NCBI GenBank assembly: GCA_021787665.1 | Contig: JAJYLN010000005.1 | Coordinates: 45,971-109,970, forward strand | Origin: a bacterium | GTDB lineage: Bacteria > JAMCPX01 | Length of the DNA stretch: 64,000 nucleotides | Direction: 5' to 3' | Shown here: one piece after another, positions 36,920 to 44,953 of the stretch | Numbering within the stretch: the stretch's first letter is position 1 | Layout of the letters: each line of letters opens with the position of its first letter | Notes under the pieces: model-generated | What the model was told of the DNA's origin: nothing | The model's database searches: none | What the model saw: only the letters and a program-made list of their open reading frames with translations | Program-made: the position numbers and the translations under genes

Positions 36920-36969
36920 CAAAGGTATATTTACCAAATAAGGGCTGTCACATGTGTAGACCTGACCCC
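36898..36969. repeat. Long imperfect inverted repeat (REP-like, RAYT-type)
   Basis: 24-base arms, left GGGGTCAGGCCTACACATTT plus GACA (36898-36921) and right starting TGTCACATGTGTAGACCTGA (36946-36969), matching at 22 of 24 positions. The 24-base centre holds a smaller hairpin GGTATATTTACC. The GGGGTCAGG.CTACACAT pattern is, to my knowledge, widespread around REP-associated tyrosine transposases. No transposase gene is present here. Confidence 0.85.
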
Positions 36970-36980
36970 ACGTTCCCATA

Positions 36981-38096
36981 ATGAAGGTACTGCAGATAAA
37001 TAAATTCTATCACCCGGTGGTCGGCGGCATAGAGACGGTGGTACGGCAGATAGCCGAGGGCATCAACGGCAGGGACGACTTTGTCGTGGACGTGCTGGCG
37101 TGCAGCGACCGGCCCGGGACACCGGCGTCCGAGGACATAGACGGTGTTCATGTAACAAGGGCCCGGAGCATGGGCGTGCTTCTCAGCATGCCGGTGTCGG
37201 CGACCTTTGTTCGGGTGTTGAAAGACATGCACCGGGGGTACGACCTCCTGCACCTGCACCTACCGTTCCCGCTCGGCGAGCTCGCGCTATGGCTCATCAG
37301 ACCAAGAAGGAAGTTCGTGGTGACTTATCACAGCGATATCGTCCGACAGAGGCCCGCAGAGGCCGCCCTGGGATGGTTGCACCGGTGGACGCTGGCGCAC
37401 GCTCAGCGGATCGTCGTCTCAAACCCGGGCATCGTCCGAAGCTCTGCCGTACTCAGGGGCTTTGGGCAGAAGTGCACCGTCATACCATTCGGGGTCGACA
37501 CTGCACGGTTCGGCCCGGAGCTCGGGTCACCGGACAGGGCAGAGCGAATACGCAGCCAATACGGTCAGCGGATCATCCTCTTCGTAGGGAGGCTCGTCTA
37601 CTACAAAGGTCTGGATTACCTGATTCGGGCGATGAGAGATATAGACGCCGGGCTCGTAATCGTGGGGGAAGGCCACCTGAGGGCGCGCCTCGCCTACGAG
37701 GCACGGAGGGCCGGAACCGGCGACAGGGTCTCGTTCGTCCCATACCGGACGCCGGAACAGCTCGTGGACTTTTATCGTGCAGCCTCCGTGTTCGTGCTGC
37801 CGTCCGTATACAGGAGCGAGGCGTTCGGCATAACGATCGCGGAGGCAATGGCGTGTGGCCTGCCGGTCATCTCCACGGAGCTCGGAACCGGGACCTCGTT
37901 CGTCAACCAAGACGGCATTACGGGATTCATTGTCCCTCCGCGCGACAGCGGTGCCATCCATGACAGGCTGAAAAGGCTGCTGTCGGACCGCGCTCTGGCG
38001 GCAAACATGGGGAGGGCCGCAACCGAGAGAATCAGAGCAAGCTTTACGCTTGACACTATGCTATACAACTATACGAGGCTGTACAGGAACTGCTGA
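36981..38096 (+). CDS. GT4-family glycosyltransferase
   Basis: A 371-residue GT-B glycosyltransferase beginning KVLQINKFYHPVVGGIETVV, typical of GT4 enzymes of exopolysaccharide and O-antigen loci. The donor domain shows ILFVGRLVYYKGLDYLIRA and RSEAFGITIAEAMACGLPVI (E-x7-E). Its start follows the inverted repeat by 11 bases and has no good ribosome site, so translation may depend on an element-altered leader. Two bases separate it from the next gene. Confidence 0.91.
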   Translation: MKVLQINKFYHPVVGGIETVVRQIAEGINGRDDFVVDVLACSDRPGTPASEDIDGVHVTRARSMGVLLSMPVSATFVRVLKDMHRGYDLLHLHLPFPLGELALWLIRPRRKFVVTYHSDIVRQRPAEAALGWLHRWTLAHAQRIVVSNPGIVRSSAVLRGFGQKCTVIPFGVDTARFGPELGSPDRAERIRSQYGQRIILFVGRLVYYKGLDYLIRAMRDIDAGLVIVGEGHLRARLAYEARRAGTGDRVSFVPYRTPEQLVDFYRAASVFVLPSVYRSEAFGITIAEAMACGLPVISTELGTGTSFVNQDGITGFIVPPRDSGAIHDRLKRLLSDRALAANMGRAATERIRASFTLDTMLYNYTRLYRNC

Positions 38097-38098
38097 AT

Positions 38099-39415
38099 AT
38101 GAATGGCGCATCCAGACTGAAGATCTTGATACTCGGGGCTGGCGATCTTATTTTGATGTACGTCTCACTGGTTGCAACCCTGGTCATACGGTACCGGACA
38201 GGCGCATACCACGAGCTCGTGCGGTATCACCTGTTGCCGTTCAGCATACTGTTCGTCCTGTGGATAGTCGTGTTCTCCTTCGCCGGCTTCTACGACCTGA
38301 AGAACCTCAAGAACAGCCTTGCCTTCAAGAAGGGCTTCTCGTTGCTCGTGCTCGCGATCCTCCTGACCGGTATCCTGTTCTTCTACGCGGTTCCTGCATT
38401 CGGCGTCTCCCCGAAAACGAACCTCCTGCTGCTCATCGCGATCTTCGGCATCGACGACTATGCGTGGAGACATCTGTACAACATCGTCCTCGTAACGACG
38501 ATGACGCCGGTCGATATAACTATCATAGGAGCGCACCGGGATATCGATGCTCTTGTCGACTACATCCGCAGCAACCCGCAGCTCGGGTATAGGATCGGGC
38601 AATGGGTCGAGAGCATAGACGGAAGCTTCGCAGACCGGCTCAGACACACGGACCTTCTGGTGATCCCGGACTATATCAAGCGGGATAGGGCGCTCATAAA
38701 GATCATCTACAACACCATGTTCAGAGGCATCGACGTCATGGATGTGTCCGCGTTTTACGAGGAGATCTTCGGCAAGATACCGATCAGCGAGCTCGAGGAG
38801 TCCTGGCTCATCGAGAACGTAGCGGCACAGCACACCCTGTTCGACGCCGGGAAGAGGCCGGTGGAGCTTGTGGCTGCCGTCATAGCGGTGCTGGCGCTGT
38901 CGCCCTTGTTCGTGGCTCTGTACGCAGCGATACGGCTCACTTCGAGTGGCAGCGCCATCTACCGACAGGAGCGGGTAGGACGTTACGAGAAGAGGTTCGT
39001 GCTGTACAAGTTCAGGACCATGGTTCCTGACGCAGAGCCGGCCGGACCCCGCTGGGCACAGGACGACGACCGGCGCGTTACCGCTCTGGGAAGGCTCCTC
39101 AGGCGTACCCATCTCGACGAGCTGCCGCAGATGATCAACGTCATAAAGGGCGACCTCTCGTTCGTGGGCCCACGACCAGAGAGGCCGGCATTCGTCGAGC
39201 AGCTCAAGAAGCGGGTCCCGTATTACGAAGTCAGACACCTCGTCAAGCCCGGCATCACGGGCTGGGCGCAGATCAACTACCGGTACGCCGCATCGATCCA
39301 CGACACGTACGAGAAACTCCAGTACGACATCTACTACCTCAAGAAGCGGTCCCTCGTGTTCGATGTCGTCATTTTGTTGAAAACTATAAAAACGTTATTT
39401 ATAAATCCTGTGTAG
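38099..39415 (+). CDS. Polyprenyl-phosphate sugar-1-phosphate transferase
   Basis: A 438-residue initiating transferase of the WcaJ/EpsE type, loading the first sugar phosphate onto undecaprenyl phosphate at the inner membrane. About four or five N-terminal membrane segments, a central Rossmann-like domain, then the bacterial sugar transferase domain: RQERVGRYEKRFVLYKFRTM, HLDELPQMINVIKGDLSFVG, PRPERPAFVE and KPGITGWAQINYRY. Its presence marks 35.8-40.8 kb as a surface polysaccharide biosynthesis group. Confidence 0.93.
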   Translation: MNGASRLKILILGAGDLILMYVSLVATLVIRYRTGAYHELVRYHLLPFSILFVLWIVVFSFAGFYDLKNLKNSLAFKKGFSLLVLAILLTGILFFYAVPAFGVSPKTNLLLLIAIFGIDDYAWRHLYNIVLVTTMTPVDITIIGAHRDIDALVDYIRSNPQLGYRIGQWVESIDGSFADRLRHTDLLVIPDYIKRDRALIKIIYNTMFRGIDVMDVSAFYEEIFGKIPISELEESWLIENVAAQHTLFDAGKRPVELVAAVIAVLALSPLFVALYAAIRLTSSGSAIYRQERVGRYEKRFVLYKFRTMVPDAEPAGPRWAQDDDRRVTALGRLLRRTHLDELPQMINVIKGDLSFVGPRPERPAFVEQLKKRVPYYEVRHLVKPGITGWAQINYRYAASIHDTYEKLQYDIYYLKKRSLVFDVVILLKTIKTLFINPV

Positions 39416-39427
39416 AAAGGAGCATAC

Positions 39428-40828
39428 ATGCGCACACTATCGTTCGGAACAGAAGGATACAGGGGGGTAATCGGATACGACTTCGGCTTCCAGACCGTCG
39501 AGAGGATAACGAAGGCGATATCCGCATACCTTATCGAGAACAAGGGCAGGAGGCTCATCGTGGGCTACGACACGCGTTTCCTGTCCAGGGAGTTCGCCGA
39601 GCACGCAGCAAACATTGCCTCGAAGCAGGGCATCGAGGTATTGATCGCGGACACGTTTTGCCCCTCTCCGGTCCTATCGAACGCGGCAAAGAGTCTCGGC
39701 TTCAACGGCGGCATCATGATCACCGCGAGCCATAACCCGCCCCGTTACAACGGGATAAAGTTCAAGGCACACTACGGGGGTGCAGTTACTACGGACGTGA
39801 CGGACAGGCTCTCCTCCCTGATAGAGCAGGTGCCGGTCGAAGAGACCCTGCCGCAGCGTTATGACCAGACGACGAACATAACGAACGTCTACCGGCACGA
39901 CATCGAGCGGTTCATCAACAGGGACCTGCACGCCTCGCAGAGGCTCGGGATCGTCATAGACCCCATGTACGGCGCCGGCCAGCGCCTCCTCGCCTCGCTG
40001 TTCGAAGACCTCGGCCACCGGGTTACCGAGGTGCGGGGGACCGTCAACCCGTCCTTCGGAGGAACGAACCCCGAGCCGGTAGACGTCAACGTCGCCCCGC
40101 TGAAGGAGGCCGTCGTCAAGAACCAGGCAGACATCGGCATCGCGCTCGACGGCGACGCGGACAGGATAGCGCTCGTGGACGAGAAGGGACAGTACGTTGA
40201 TGCCCATAGGGTATTCGGGCTGCTGATCATGTACCTGGTCGAGGAGATGGGCCTGCACGCAGACGTAGCAAAGACCGTATCGGGCTCCGGACTTATCGAC
40301 AGGCTGTGCGCGCACTACGGGCTGAAGCTTCAGGTAACCAGGATAGGCTTTAAGCACATCTGCGACCTGATGCAGCACGGCAATGTCATGATCGGCGGCG
40401 AGGAAAGCGGGGGCATCGGCGTTGCATCGCACATCCCGGAAAGGGACGCCCTGCTCGCCAGCATCCTGATCACCCAGCTCATGCTGGCGAAGCGGAAGAC
40501 ACTCCGCAGCCTGATCGACTCGATGGAGGCCATCACCGGCAGGCACTACTACCGGAGGAAGGACCTACAGATACGCCAAGCCGCCGGCATTCTGGATAAG
40601 GTACGCAACAACAGGAACGTCCTGCTGGAGGGCCTCGGCGCATACACGGTGGACGATACGGATGGATTGAAGTTCGTGTTCAAGGACGGCGGGTTCCTGA
40701 TGGTGCGGGCTTCAGGCACCGAGCCCATTCTAAGGATTTACGCCGAGCTTGATGAACCGGAGAAGACAGAGCGGGTCATCGATGGATTTATCACGAGACT
40801 CGGGGAAGTTACCGGGAGGACCGTATGA
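39428..40828 (+). CDS. Phosphoglucomutase/phosphomannomutase
   Basis: A 466-residue alpha-D-phosphohexomutase supplying sugar 1-phosphates for nucleotide-sugar synthesis. All four family loops are visible: phosphoserine TASHNPPRYNG, metal loop LDGDADRIAL, sugar-binding GGEESGGIGV and phosphate-binding RASGTEPILRIY. Whether it prefers glucose, mannose or glucosamine phosphate cannot be decided. Clear GAAAGGAG site; overlaps yicC by ATGA. Confidence 0.94.
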   Translation: MRTLSFGTEGYRGVIGYDFGFQTVERITKAISAYLIENKGRRLIVGYDTRFLSREFAEHAANIASKQGIEVLIADTFCPSPVLSNAAKSLGFNGGIMITASHNPPRYNGIKFKAHYGGAVTTDVTDRLSSLIEQVPVEETLPQRYDQTTNITNVYRHDIERFINRDLHASQRLGIVIDPMYGAGQRLLASLFEDLGHRVTEVRGTVNPSFGGTNPEPVDVNVAPLKEAVVKNQADIGIALDGDADRIALVDEKGQYVDAHRVFGLLIMYLVEEMGLHADVAKTVSGSGLIDRLCAHYGLKLQVTRIGFKHICDLMQHGNVMIGGEESGGIGVASHIPERDALLASILITQLMLAKRKTLRSLIDSMEAITGRHYYRRKDLQIRQAAGILDKVRNNRNVLLEGLGAYTVDDTDGLKFVFKDGGFLMVRASGTEPILRIYAELDEPEKTERVIDGFITRLGEVTGRTV

Positions 40829-41697
40829 AGAGCATGACCGGCTACGGCCTATCGAACGGCGAGGTGGAGGGGTTCGGGCTCTCGTGCGAGTTGAAGACGC
40901 TCAACGGAAAGTACCTCGATGTGAACGTCAGGCTGCCCCGTGAGCTCTCCGTGTTCGAGGTCCCCCTGACGAGGTGGCTGAAGGGGCAGTTCTCCCGGGG
41001 CACCGTCTACCTCAACTTCAGTATCAAGGGGTACGAGTACAAAAAACGGTGGCCGTTCACGATCGATACGAAGAAGGCCGGGCTCTACATCGAGCTCCTC
41101 AAGACGATAAAGAAGGCCCTGGGGCTCAGAGGAAAGATCACGGTCGACGTACTTACACAGTCCCCGGAGTTTTTCCTCAAGGACGACAGGCCCGTGTCCG
41201 AGAGCGCCATAAACGGTATGATCAATATCGCCGAGGAGGCCGCAAAGAAGGCGCTGCAGATGCGTGAAACTGAGGGCGAGGAGATTCAGAGGGAGCTTCG
41301 GTCATTGATCGACAGCATAGATGCCGCAGTGAGGGAAATCGCGGGGAAGATACCGCCGATGATCGCGCAGTACCGGCAGAGAGCCATCGACGCCGTGAAG
41401 GGTCTCAGGCAGTCCCTCGACACGCAGGCGTCCCCGGAAGCGATCGTGGGAAACTATATAGACAGGATAGATATAAACGAAGAGATCAAGCGCATCCAGT
41501 CCCACCTGAAGGCACTCCTGCAGCTCTTCGAGGCAAAGGGTGCAATCGGGAAGAAGCTTGAGTTCTTTACGCAGGAGCTCATTCGCGAGCTCAACACCAT
41601 AGGCTCCAAGGCCGGCGAGACCGGCATAACGGTGAGCGTTATAGACGCCAAGAGCACCGTAGAGAGGATAAAGGAGCTCGCACAGAACGTGGAATAG
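40825..41697 (+). CDS. yicC: YicC-family endoribonuclease
   Basis: A 290-residue YicC-like protein. MKSMTGYGLSNGEVEGFGLSCELKTLNGKYLDVNVRLPREL and the C-terminal GKKLEFFTQELIRELNTIGSKA are strongly conserved blocks; YicC has been described as an RNA-degrading enzyme. It is commonly next to gmk, as here (five bases apart). Start overlaps the mutase stop. Confidence 0.93.
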   Translation: MKSMTGYGLSNGEVEGFGLSCELKTLNGKYLDVNVRLPRELSVFEVPLTRWLKGQFSRGTVYLNFSIKGYEYKKRWPFTIDTKKAGLYIELLKTIKKALGLRGKITVDVLTQSPEFFLKDDRPVSESAINGMINIAEEAAKKALQMRETEGEEIQRELRSLIDSIDAAVREIAGKIPPMIAQYRQRAIDAVKGLRQSLDTQASPEAIVGNYIDRIDINEEIKRIQSHLKALLQLFEAKGAIGKKLEFFTQELIRELNTIGSKAGETGITVSVIDAKSTVERIKELAQNVE

Positions 41698-41702
41698 ATA
41701 TC

Positions 41703-42266
41703 ATGGGCAGGAAAGGGCTGATCATCATCGTATCCGGGCCATCGGGCGTAGGCAAGACGACGATAACCCAGAGACTCCTCGGCGCCATGCGCGGGATCAG
41801 GCAGTGCGTGACATACACCACGCGCTGCAGGCGGCCGGACGAGAAGGACGGTGTGGATTATAACTTCGTGGACGACGCGGCATTCTCCGCGCTCGTCAGG
41901 GACGACCTGCTCGCGGAATGGGCCGTGATCAACGGCTACCGGTACGGCACCCCGAAGTCCGGAATCGAAAAGATAACCTCTTCCGGGGATGACGTCGTGC
42001 TGGTCATCGACGTCAGGGGTGCAGCCTCGATCAAGTCGTTGTACTCGTCCGCGATTTCAATATTCATAAAGCCGCCCTCCCTGAACGTACTCAGGGAGAG
42101 GCTCGCGGAACGGGGCGAGCAGGACCGCGTCGACCTGCGTCTCGGGAGGGCCGGTACAGAGCTATCGCAGGCACACGCCTACGACTACGTCCTTGTCAAC
42201 GACACCGTGGACGAGGTGATTGCGGCCCTGCGGGACATCATCGAGAAAGCGCGCGCCGAGCGATAA
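41703..42266 (+). CDS. gmk: Guanylate kinase
   Basis: A 187-residue guanylate kinase phosphorylating GMP to GDP. P-loop VSGPSGVGKTTIT, GMP-binding TYTTRCRRPDEKDGVDYNFV and EWAVINGYRYGTPKS are present. Slightly short of E. coli Gmk. Last gene of the plus-strand run; its stop leads straight into the terminator. rpoZ, often next, is absent. Confidence 0.93.
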   Translation: MGRKGLIIIVSGPSGVGKTTITQRLLGAMRGIRQCVTYTTRCRRPDEKDGVDYNFVDDAAFSALVRDDLLAEWAVINGYRYGTPKSGIEKITSSGDDVVLVIDVRGAASIKSLYSSAISIFIKPPSLNVLRERLAERGEQDRVDLRLGRAGTELSQAHAYDYVLVNDTVDEVIAALRDIIEKARAER

Positions 42267-42296
42267 AAAAAGGGCACCCGGTCGGGTGCCCTTTTT
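42267..42296. terminator. Bidirectional intrinsic terminator
   Basis: AAAAAGGGCACCCG, loop GT, CGGGTGCCCTTTTT: a perfect 9-bp GC-rich stem with an A-run and a T-run. It serves gmk on the plus strand and the porin-like gene on the minus strand. Confidence 0.96.
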
Positions 42297-42318
42297 GATG
42301 AAACCGCCACTGGTGTAT

Positions 42319-43806
42319 TCAGAACAGTACCGTAAACCTCGTTACGAAGGCGAATACGCCGTCCGCGCTCTTATCCTGTCCTACGCTGTTGGTATAATCG
42401 AATACATTACCGGGGATAAGGTAGCCTGTCTGGAATCCGAAGATAAAATTGTCCGATAGGGTCAAATCAACGCCGAGGTCTGCCTCATAGCCGAGGGTCC
42501 TTCCCGGCTTGCCCGCGGGCCTTCCCGCAAGAGCAGCATAGTTTACGAAGTCGTTCGTCTCAGCGTACATGAGCTGGAGCTTTGCCTTGAAGAAATCTGC
42601 GGGTACGAATTTCACCATCGGGGCAATGTACAGGAAGTCATCCTTCAACGCAGATTGGGACGGAATGTTTGTCGAGCCAAGGGCATTCAGCGTGCTTATG
42701 GTCGTATTGGGGAACGAGGCCGGCCCTGCAAGCCCGGTGTTGTTGAACAGGATAAGGCTCGAATTGTAGTCGTTGCTGAACGGGTATGTCTGGATCTGGT
42801 TCGCTGTGTTCCCATTGGCCGGCGAGAAGCCCACCTCCAGCACATAGTCGAGCGGAGACATCGAGTAGATGCCCCGCAGCACGCCGCCCTGTGCGTCCTT
42901 TACCTTCAGCGTAGACGTCCCTATGGCCGCCTGCATGGCCGCCGAGCCTGCGCTCGATGCGGTAAACGGCATCAGAGAGCCTCCCATGTAGAAATAGTCG
43001 AGCAAGAGCTTGAGGTTCTGTATGGGCTTCGCATCCACATAGAGCTCGGCATAGTTTATGTTCTTCCTGAAGGCGTTCTGCTCTATATGGAGCAGGAGCA
43101 GAAAGGCCGTGAGCTTGTTCGTCTTGTAGCCCGGGACGAATGTATACCAGTCTTCGTCATCATAGGGGTCATTCGGGTTATTGCCTTTCTGCTTTGCAAA
43201 ATCAAGTACGGTAACCAGCGGTCCATCCTTACCCATGGGCATGGTTGCGAACTGTATTTGGTCCGCAGTATTGCCGTAGTATGCGTCGCCCCATGCGTTT
43301 GCGAATCCGTTTCCGTCGTTGTAGTTTATGCCGAGTCCAAAAGCGTATGGCATCCGCCCTATCGAGAAATTGCCGACGGGTGAATGATACTCCAGCCAGA
43401 CCCTCTGTACATTGATGTTCAGCAGGGCCGTTCCGTCCGGAGTCGTTACGCCGTAGGGATAGTATTGGGAATTATTGCTCGGATTACCGGTGTAGACAGC
43501 GTTCCCTGCATCTACATTGTCGCCCCACATCACATCATCCAGCATATCGATCTGTGTCTTTATAATGATGTCCTCGTTTATGTTAAACTGCGGATCGAGC
43601 CGGAACCTCTGGTCGAAGTACGACGTGTTCTCGGAGTTTTGGGTGGCGATGTTATGGTAGTATATCTGTCGTGCCCGGTAGTATCCGCCGAACTTGATGC
43701 TCGAGGCATGAAGCAAGTCTGCAAACGATAGTGTCGAAACAGCAAGGGCCCCTATCAATGATGCAATGAACAGCGTGATCGTGACAACGTGCCTTCTTGT
43801 TTTCAT
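42319..43806 (-). CDS. Predicted outer-membrane porin-like barrel
   Basis: A 495-residue exported protein: signal peptide (cleavage near SFA/DLLHA), then alternating polar/hydrophobic strands with tyrosine and glycine and an end in FAFVTRFTVLF with terminal phenylalanine, the recognition signal for barrel assembly. FGGYYRARQIYYHN and YFDQRFRLDPQFNINEDI recall porins of the alginate-export/DUF1302 kind seen in delta-group and Nitrospira bacteria. Substrate unknown. Start supported by AAAAAGGAGG. Confidence 0.78.
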   Translation of the reverse strand: MKTRRHVVTITLFIASLIGALAVSTLSFADLLHASSIKFGGYYRARQIYYHNIATQNSENTSYFDQRFRLDPQFNINEDIIIKTQIDMLDDVMWGDNVDAGNAVYTGNPSNNSQYYPYGVTTPDGTALLNINVQRVWLEYHSPVGNFSIGRMPYAFGLGINYNDGNGFANAWGDAYYGNTADQIQFATMPMGKDGPLVTVLDFAKQKGNNPNDPYDDEDWYTFVPGYKTNKLTAFLLLLHIEQNAFRKNINYAELYVDAKPIQNLKLLLDYFYMGGSLMPFTASSAGSAAMQAAIGTSTLKVKDAQGGVLRGIYSMSPLDYVLEVGFSPANGNTANQIQTYPFSNDYNSSLILFNNTGLAGPASFPNTTISTLNALGSTNIPSQSALKDDFLYIAPMVKFVPADFFKAKLQLMYAETNDFVNYAALAGRPAGKPGRTLGYEADLGVDLTLSDNFIFGFQTGYLIPGNVFDYTNSVGQDKSADGVFAFVTRFTVLF

Positions 43807-43835
43807 AGCGTACCTCCTTTTTACACATGATCTTT

Positions 43836-43860
43836 ACTATACAAGAAAACGTGTTGTCAA
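43836..43860 (-). promoter_or_regulatory. Possible promoter for the porin-like gene
   Basis: On the minus strand TTGACA (43855-43860) and TATAGT (43836-43841) are both good elements but only 13 bases apart, too close for a standard sigma-70 site. One of them may be used with another partner. Confidence 0.3.
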
Positions 43861-43891
43861 GGAATGAATGTGTATCGATGGCTTTTCTCTA

Positions 43892-44941
43892 TCAGCCCTT
43901 TTCAAGCTTATCGAGGATGGAGTCTATCTCATCAAGCGGCTCCTCTTTCCTGGGTGCAGGCCTTACTCCCTCGGTCTTCTGGGCCTTCGGGGCTGCCGCA
44001 GAAGGATTGGGGACCGGTCGCGGCTTCGGAGAGGCGATTACGCGGGGCGCGGGCTGCTCCGGTACCGCATCAACGGTCTGCTCTGCTTCCGGTGCCGCTG
44101 CCGCTTTTTCGTCCTCCCCGGGCTGGGCGAGCCTTATGCCGAGATCGGCCGCCACGTCGTCGATGGTCTTGCTCTCTATGGGCTTTGCCCTGACGAGGAA
44201 ACCCTCGAAGAGGGCATTCGAGGATATGATGTTTATCGTCCTCGGTATACCCCTCGAGTAGGCATGGATCCTTTCTATGGCCTTGCTCGCAAAGATGTCG
44301 TCCTTGCTTCCCGCGAGGCCGAGCCTGTGCTTTATGTAGGCCTCGGTGGACTCGTAGTTGAACGACTCGAGCTTGTACTTCAAGGCGACTCTTTGGGCAA
44401 GAGGACTGTCGAGCAGCAAGTTGTCCTCTATTTCCGGCAGGCCGAAGAACACGAAGGTGATCAGCTTTCTGTCGGATGCCTCGAGATTGAGGAGACCTCT
44501 GAACTCCTCCATCATCTCCTTGCTTTTGAGCATCTGGGCCTCGTCGATCAGGACGACCGCCTTCTTGTGCTGCTCGTACAGCTCGTTCAGTCTCTCGTAG
44601 AGCTGCGACAGCAGGGTTAACTTGTTTTCCGAAGGCTCCGCAATACCGAGCTGGAGTGCGATCTTTTTCAAGAGCCAGTCCGCCGTTATGCCGGAATGGA
44701 TGATGACGAGCAGTGCTGACTCGTACTCCTCCTCCGGCAAGCTATCGAGCATCCGCCTTGCCAGCGTCGTCTTGCCCGTGCCTATATCGCCGATAAGGAG
44801 TGCGAGCCCCTTCATCGAGTCCACCGCGTACATGAGCCTCACGAGGGCCTTTGAGTGCTGCGCGCTGTTGTAATAAAACTTTATGTCCGGAGCGCTCGAA
44901 AAAGGCTCCTCGTTCAACTTATAGAAATCTAAATAATTCAT
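43892..44941 (-). CDS. ExeA-like AAA ATPase
   Basis: A 349-residue ATPase beginning MNYLDFYKLNEEPFSSAPD, the typical start of ExeA/GspA-like proteins of secretion and polysaccharide loci. Walker A GDIGTGKTT (~52-60), Walker B AVVLIDEAQML, sensor FVFFGLPEIE. The C-terminal ~90 residues are a Pro/Ala/Glu-rich linker ending in an acidic helix (DEIDSILDKLEKG), with no peptidoglycan-binding domain or membrane helix. It is paired with a giant TPR gene, 12 bases apart. Confidence 0.88.
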   Translation of the reverse strand: MNYLDFYKLNEEPFSSAPDIKFYYNSAQHSKALVRLMYAVDSMKGLALLIGDIGTGKTTLARRMLDSLPEEEYESALLVIIHSGITADWLLKKIALQLGIAEPSENKLTLLSQLYERLNELYEQHKKAVVLIDEAQMLKSKEMMEEFRGLLNLEASDRKLITFVFFGLPEIEDNLLLDSPLAQRVALKYKLESFNYESTEAYIKHRLGLAGSKDDIFASKAIERIHAYSRGIPRTINIISSNALFEGFLVRAKPIESKTIDDVAADLGIRLAQPGEDEKAAAAPEAEQTVDAVPEQPAPRVIASPKPRPVPNPSAAAPKAQKTEGVRPAPRKEEPLDEIDSILDKLEKG

Positions 44942-44953
44942 AGTAACCCTCTC

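Noticed and set aside
38165..39301. A 378-residue open frame on the minus strand
   Set aside because: It is the mirror of the sugar-phosphate transferase gene and has no recognisable motif.
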